A DNA stretch of 9,313 nucleotides. Source: Actinomycetota bacterium. GTDB lineage: Bacteria > Actinomycetota > Humimicrobiia > Humimicrobiales > Humimicrobiaceae. The notes below the pieces were generated by a model. The model was not told where the DNA came from and did not search any database. It saw nothing but the letters and a program-made list of their open reading frames with translations. A program made the position numbers and the translations under genes. Below are positions 6,545 to 9,313 of the stretch, in pieces. Numbering within the stretch: the stretch's first letter is position 1; every line of letters starts with the position of its first letter. The DNA lies in contig JAHILC010000272.1 in the NCBI GenBank assembly GCA_018897225.1, positions 1 through 9,313 on the forward strand, in the 5' to 3' direction.

Positions 6545-7387
6545 TTGGAAAAAACGGAAAAATACATTACAAAGGAAGACGGCAAACAAGAACTTTTTGA
6601 TGAGGAAAAAATAAAGAAGTCTTTTTTAAATGCGGGAGCTGATGTAACTACTGCGGCCTCTACTACAGATTCCATAAAAAATAATTTAAGAAATTATATG
6701 CTGACAAAAGATATATACGGTCAGGCAATCAAACAACTCGGGAAAAAGCAGCCTTCAGTTGCGCTAAAATATACATTAAAGAAAGCCATCATGGATCTTG
6801 GTCCAACCGGATATGTTTTTGAAAAATACATGGCAAAAATACTAAAAGAATATGGGTTTAAGACCGAAGTCAGCCGTCTTGTCACCGGTTTCTGTGTTGA
6901 TCACGAAGTTGATGTGATTGCTGAAAAAGACGGAGAACATTATATGATTGAATGCAAATATCATAATGATTCAGATACAGGCAGCGATATAAAAACCGCC
7001 CTTTATGTTCACAGCAGATTCCAGGACATAAAAAAGGGTTGTGAGGCTAATTTAAATTGTTACAATTTGAAGGAGGGGTGGCTTGCAACAAACACTAAGG
7101 TGACAAGTGAAGTAATCAAATATGCAAATTGCGTAAAATTGAGAATTCTTGCATGGCATTACCCAAAACAGGAAAATCTGGAGTATTTTATTGAAAATAA
7201 GAAATTATATCCTGTTTCGATACTACAGGGGCTAAATAATCAACAGAAAATCATACTTTTTGATCAAGACACTATAACAATTCAGGATTTTCTGGAATAT
7301 ACTCCGGACAGTATTGCTAGAACAATTCATACCAATCCCGTATTTGCTCATCGTCTGTTTGAACAGGCGGAAATGCTGCTGTCCTGA
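6545..7387 (+). CDS. ATP-cone domain fused to a PD-(D/E)XK endonuclease-like domain
   Basis: This 280-residue soluble protein has three parts. Residues 6-86 look like an ATP-cone, the nucleotide-binding regulatory domain of ribonucleotide reductases and NrdR: YITKEDGKQELFDEEKIKKS and PSVALKYTLKKAIMDLGPTG. Residues 88-205 resemble an Mrr/RecB-like restriction endonuclease fold: GYVFEKYMAKILKEYGF with E93, DHEVDVIAEKDG with D123, and MIECKYH with E136 and K138, giving E-D-ExK. GWLATNTKVTSEVIKYA (178-194) fits the later core strand and helix. Residues 206-280 are a helical tail, possibly a helix-hairpin-helix-like DNA-binding element. The start is TTG at 6545, with AGGAG (6534-6538) six bases upstream. 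It follows the DUF5698 gene by 14 bases. The active-site residues look intact; the substrate is unknown. Confidence 0.82.
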   Translation: MEKTEKYITKEDGKQELFDEEKIKKSFLNAGADVTTAASTTDSIKNNLRNYMLTKDIYGQAIKQLGKKQPSVALKYTLKKAIMDLGPTGYVFEKYMAKILKEYGFKTEVSRLVTGFCVDHEVDVIAEKDGEHYMIECKYHNDSDTGSDIKTALYVHSRFQDIKKGCEANLNCYNLKEGWLATNTKVTSEVIKYANCVKLRILAWHYPKQENLEYFIENKKLYPVSILQGLNNQQKIILFDQDTITIQDFLEYTPDSIARTIHTNPVFAHRLFEQAEMLLS

Positions 7388-7389
7388 TT

Positions 7390-7407
7390 CCACTTCAAGT
7401 TGAGTGG
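7390..7407. other. Hairpin between convergent genes
   Basis: CCACT and AGTGG form a 5-bp stem, extended by one T-G wobble, around a 6-base loop. It lies in the 28-base gap between the convergent nuclease and GGDEF/HD-GYP genes. Neither strand has a proper T-tract right after the stem, so a bidirectional terminator role is only possible. Confidence 0.3.
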
Positions 7408-7415
7408 TACTTGTG

Positions 7416-8531
7416 CTAACTTATAACTTTTATAAAAAAATTGACAACACAAGGGTCGAATTGTATTTCTGATAATTTTTTTAACTCTTCAATTGCCTTA
7501 TCCTTGCTTATTGCTTTTTTAAAAGGCCTGTCATTTAGCATTGCGTCGTAAGCATCAACAACTGCAAAAATACGGGATATGATTGGTATTTCCTCACCTT
7601 TTAAATTATATGGATAGCCGTTGCCATTCCACCACTCATGGTGAGCCATAATTGCCTCTGCAACAGGAGCGAGCTTATTTGATGATTTCGCTATGCTATA
7701 TCCTATTTCCGAATGCCTTTTCAATATTTTCCAATCCTTTTCACTTAGATTAACCTTTTTTTCAAGAATATTCTCCAATACTGCAACCTTTCCAATATCA
7801 TGAATAGCTGAAAGAATGCCCAGCTTATCAAGTTCACCTTCGGGCAGTTTTAATTCTCGGCCTAATTTCAATGCCAATTTTTTAACCCTATCAAGATCGT
7901 CCTTTGATTCATGACTTTTTTCCCAAAGGGCAATCTGAAGAGAATCTATTATGTTATTTGAGATATTAGCAGTGGTTAAAAATTTGTTCTTGTACATATT
8001 CTCTTCTGCTTCTTTCAAAATAGAATTTATATCTTTTTTTATGTCAGTTTTAGTCGAAGCTCCAAGAGATAGGCTTAAAGTAATATTATCTCTATCATTA
8101 TCATTGTTTCTGCAGCATTCCTGTATTCTTGTTATCAAATCACTTGCCACTTGATCCGCAGTTTTGGGCAGCAGTATTGCAAACTCATCACCACCCCACC
8201 TTGAAATTATATCTTCCTTTCGACAGCTTTCCTTTAAAAACTTTCCACACTTTATCAGGAGATTATCTCCTTCCTTATGCCCAAAAGCATCATTTACAAG
8301 TTTTAAACCATTTACATCTCCTATAATAACACTCAGCGGCAACTGTCTTATTGTATCCAGTCTCCTAAGTTCCTCTTCAAAGTATGCTCTGTTGAACAAA
8401 TTAGTCAGCTTGTCATAAAAACAATATCGGTTGTACCTGTTCCTTGCCAGTTTTTTAAATCTTTCCAATTGCTTTTGTAATTTTGAGAGCTCTTGTACTA
8501 ATTCCTTTTTTGATTTTTTGTTATAGTCCAT
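7416..8531 (-). CDS. GGDEF plus HD-GYP protein (c-di-GMP synthesis/hydrolysis)
   Basis: The 371-residue protein has no visible signal peptide, membrane helix or sensor domain. It begins with a charged coiled-coil-like helix (about residues 4-33). The GGDEF domain covers about 36-190: DKLTNLFNRAYFEEEL, metal Asp D72 in GDVNGLKLVND, catalytic GGDEF (113-117), and an RxxD product-inhibition site RKED (104-107) at the usual five-residue distance. The HD-GYP-like domain covers about 205-371: HDIGK (244-248), H273 in KRHSEIGYSI, HHEWWNGNGYP (297-307), and VVDAYDAMLNDRPF (324-337). Intact signatures in both halves suggest a diguanylate cyclase and a c-di-GMP phosphodiesterase in one chain, although one half often dominates or becomes regulatory. 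The start ATG has no evident Shine-Dalgarno. It is transcribed towards the nuclease gene. Confidence 0.94.
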   Translation of the reverse strand: MDYNKKSKKELVQELSKLQKQLERFKKLARNRYNRYCFYDKLTNLFNRAYFEEELRRLDTIRQLPLSVIIGDVNGLKLVNDAFGHKEGDNLLIKCGKFLKESCRKEDIISRWGGDEFAILLPKTADQVASDLITRIQECCRNNDNDRDNITLSLSLGASTKTDIKKDINSILKEAEENMYKNKFLTTANISNNIIDSLQIALWEKSHESKDDLDRVKKLALKLGRELKLPEGELDKLGILSAIHDIGKVAVLENILEKKVNLSEKDWKILKRHSEIGYSIAKSSNKLAPVAEAIMAHHEWWNGNGYPYNLKGEEIPIISRIFAVVDAYDAMLNDRPFKKAISKDKAIEELKKLSEIQFDPCVVNFFIKVIS

Positions 8532-8553
8532 TTTGTTTTAATTTGTATTGAAT

Positions 8554-8570
8554 ACTTATGATAAATAAGT
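8554..8570. repeat. Inverted repeat ACTTAT-N5-ATAAGT upstream of the GGDEF/HD-GYP gene
   Basis: A perfect 6-bp inverted repeat with a 5-base centre lies 23-39 bases upstream of the minus-strand start. It abuts a second small inverted repeat, GTATT-G-AATAC (8545-8555). The position suits an operator for the GGDEF/HD-GYP gene. Short AT-rich repeats arise easily by chance, so support is weak. The rest of the 261-base gap (8532-8792) is AT-rich and shows no convincing gene. Confidence 0.25.
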
Positions 8571-8792
8571 CTTTTGTCTATATTTTATACATAATCTTTA
8601 ATTCTTCAACTATATAATTCATTAATACTTTCCCAGCAATCCTACTTAGACATTGGAGTAAACTTCTGTTAAATAGAAAATATATCCCCAGTATGAATAT
8701 TTTTTAAAAAATTGTAAAATCTTATTAAAAGTTTAAAAAATTATTAATGAAGCAGTAAGAAGAAAAAAGCTTTACTAATTACTTATAATAGG

Positions 8793-9146
8793 ATGAAAAT
8801 AATTACAGAAGTAATTAAAATTACATTGCTGAGAGATATGGTACTCAATATGTTCGGCAATTTCATTAAAGCAGTCATTGACGTTGAAAAAGAAATAATG
8901 GCTATTGACGGGGAATTACACGCTGACGAAGAGGCTTTACTTTTAGTTAATGGCTCCAAGCAGGAGAATCTCTGGGGCATTAATATTTATCCGGAATTAC
9001 CAAAAGAAGAAAGGGTTGAATTTGACTCAATGATAAACTTAAGACCCCGTCAGGGAAACTGCACAAGAAGTGTTGACGATCCGGAAGTCCGCAATAAAAT
9101 AATCAAGATAGTAAATAAATTAATAGAAGATGAAAACTCAGCATAA
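8793..9146 (+). CDS. DUF5674 family protein
   Basis: I recognise the family (DUF5674) but no established function. The 117-residue protein carries the features that mark it: AVIDVEKEIMAIDGELHADEEALLL (27-51), WGINIYPELP (61-70), FDSMINLRPRQGN (77-89), and VDDPEVRNKIIKIVNKLI (94-111). The many charged residues and the lack of a signal peptide or membrane segment indicate a cytoplasmic protein. The ATG at 8793 fits the family's N-terminus, but only AGG directly abutting it is present, so the ribosome-binding site is poor. Its 3' end overlaps the next gene by 17 bases, so the two are likely one transcription unit. Confidence 0.8.
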   Translation: MKIITEVIKITLLRDMVLNMFGNFIKAVIDVEKEIMAIDGELHADEEALLLVNGSKQENLWGINIYPELPKEERVEFDSMINLRPRQGNCTRSVDDPEVRNKIIKIVNKLIEDENSA

Positions 9147-9313
9147 AAACCTTGAAGAGAGATGGAGAAATTTAAGTTTTTTTGAACAGATGGCAAACAT
9201 CGGAAGTGAAGTTGAAAGAGCATTAAGTTGGCAGGCGAAAGGCAACAGAGAATATTGCCTTCTGGCATTCGAAAGATCCCTGGAATTACTGGATTTTACT
9301 ACTGATGGAATAA
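9130..9313 (+). CDS. Small helical protein, partner of the DUF5674 gene (C-terminus cut)
   Basis: The frame is open for 61 codons from ATG 9130 to the window edge. The visible protein is rich in charged residues and appears all-helical: ERWRNLSFFEQMANIGSEVE (10-29), then RALSWQAKGNREYCLLAFER (30-49), then SLELLDFTTDG (50-60). I recall similar small proteins, with the 'EQLANIGSEVxRA' and 'AFERALELLDLT' pattern, next to other small genes in diverse bacteria, but I cannot assign a function. The start lies inside the end of the DUF5674 gene (17-base overlap), with AGAAG just upstream as a weak Shine-Dalgarno. Confidence 0.7.
   Translation, partial: MKTQHKNLEERWRNLSFFEQMANIGSEVERALSWQAKGNREYCLLAFERSLELLDFTTDGI

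Noticed and set aside
8578..8703. Minus-strand open frame of about 41 codons ending in MNYIVEELKIMYKI, upstream of the GGDEF/HD-GYP gene
   Set aside because: The only ATG gives 14 residues, there is no convincing Shine-Dalgarno, and I recognise no family. Open frames of this length are expected by chance.
8703..8742. Two copies of TTTAAAAAATT 29 bases apart (8703-8713 and 8732-8742)
   Set aside because: Low-complexity A/T repeats in a very AT-rich gap; no further copies or symmetry suggest an iteron or origin.
8784..8795. TATAAT directly before the DUF5674 ATG, suggesting a leaderless transcript
   Set aside because: The hexamer ends only 3 bases before the ATG, which would place the transcription start inside the start codon or just after it. 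There is no -35 match at the expected distance.

Overview
This is an AT-rich bacterial window. It holds ten complete protein-coding genes and two that run off the ends. No rRNA, tRNA, CRISPR array, insertion sequence or prophage gene is visible. Short intergenic gaps, overlapping genes, GTG and TTG starts with good Shine-Dalgarno sequences, and a FeoB-linked Cys-rich small protein fit an uncultured, probably anaerobic, low-GC bacterium. The sequence does not let me name the phylum. Codon use and base composition look similar throughout, and nothing marks a recently acquired island.

Layout. (1) 1-708, minus strand: the N-terminal 236 residues of a UbiA-family membrane prenyltransferase, resembling the MenA (menaquinone) branch. 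(2) 913-2518, plus strand: cobT and cobO, overlapping by 8 bases. They cover lower-ligand activation and corrinoid adenosylation in cobalamin assembly or salvage. (3) 2765-5869, plus strand: an iron-uptake cassette of feoA, feoB, a 45-residue FeoB-associated Cys-rich membrane protein (5227-5364), and a short DtxR/MntR-family metalloregulator. The gap before feoA carries a promoter-like TTGACA and two DtxR-box-like inverted repeats spaced about two helical turns apart, which suggests iron-responsive control by the regulator at the end of the cassette. (4) 5979-7387, plus strand: a closely spaced pair, a three-helix membrane protein (DUF5698 plus DUF2179, the UPF0316 family) and a soluble fusion of an ATP-cone to a PD-(D/E)XK endonuclease-like domain. 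(5) 7416-8531, minus strand and convergent: a GGDEF plus HD-GYP protein in which both c-di-GMP active-site signatures look intact. (6) 8793-9313, plus strand: a DUF5674 protein overlapping a small conserved-looking helical protein that is cut by the window end.

How the genes work together. The clearest functional unit is the feo cassette with its own regulator. The cob pair is a second, metabolic unit. The DUF5698/ATP-cone-nuclease pair and the DUF5674/partner pair are tightly linked two-gene units of unknown function, and they are the best places to look for undescribed biology. The sequence alone does not prove a novel system.
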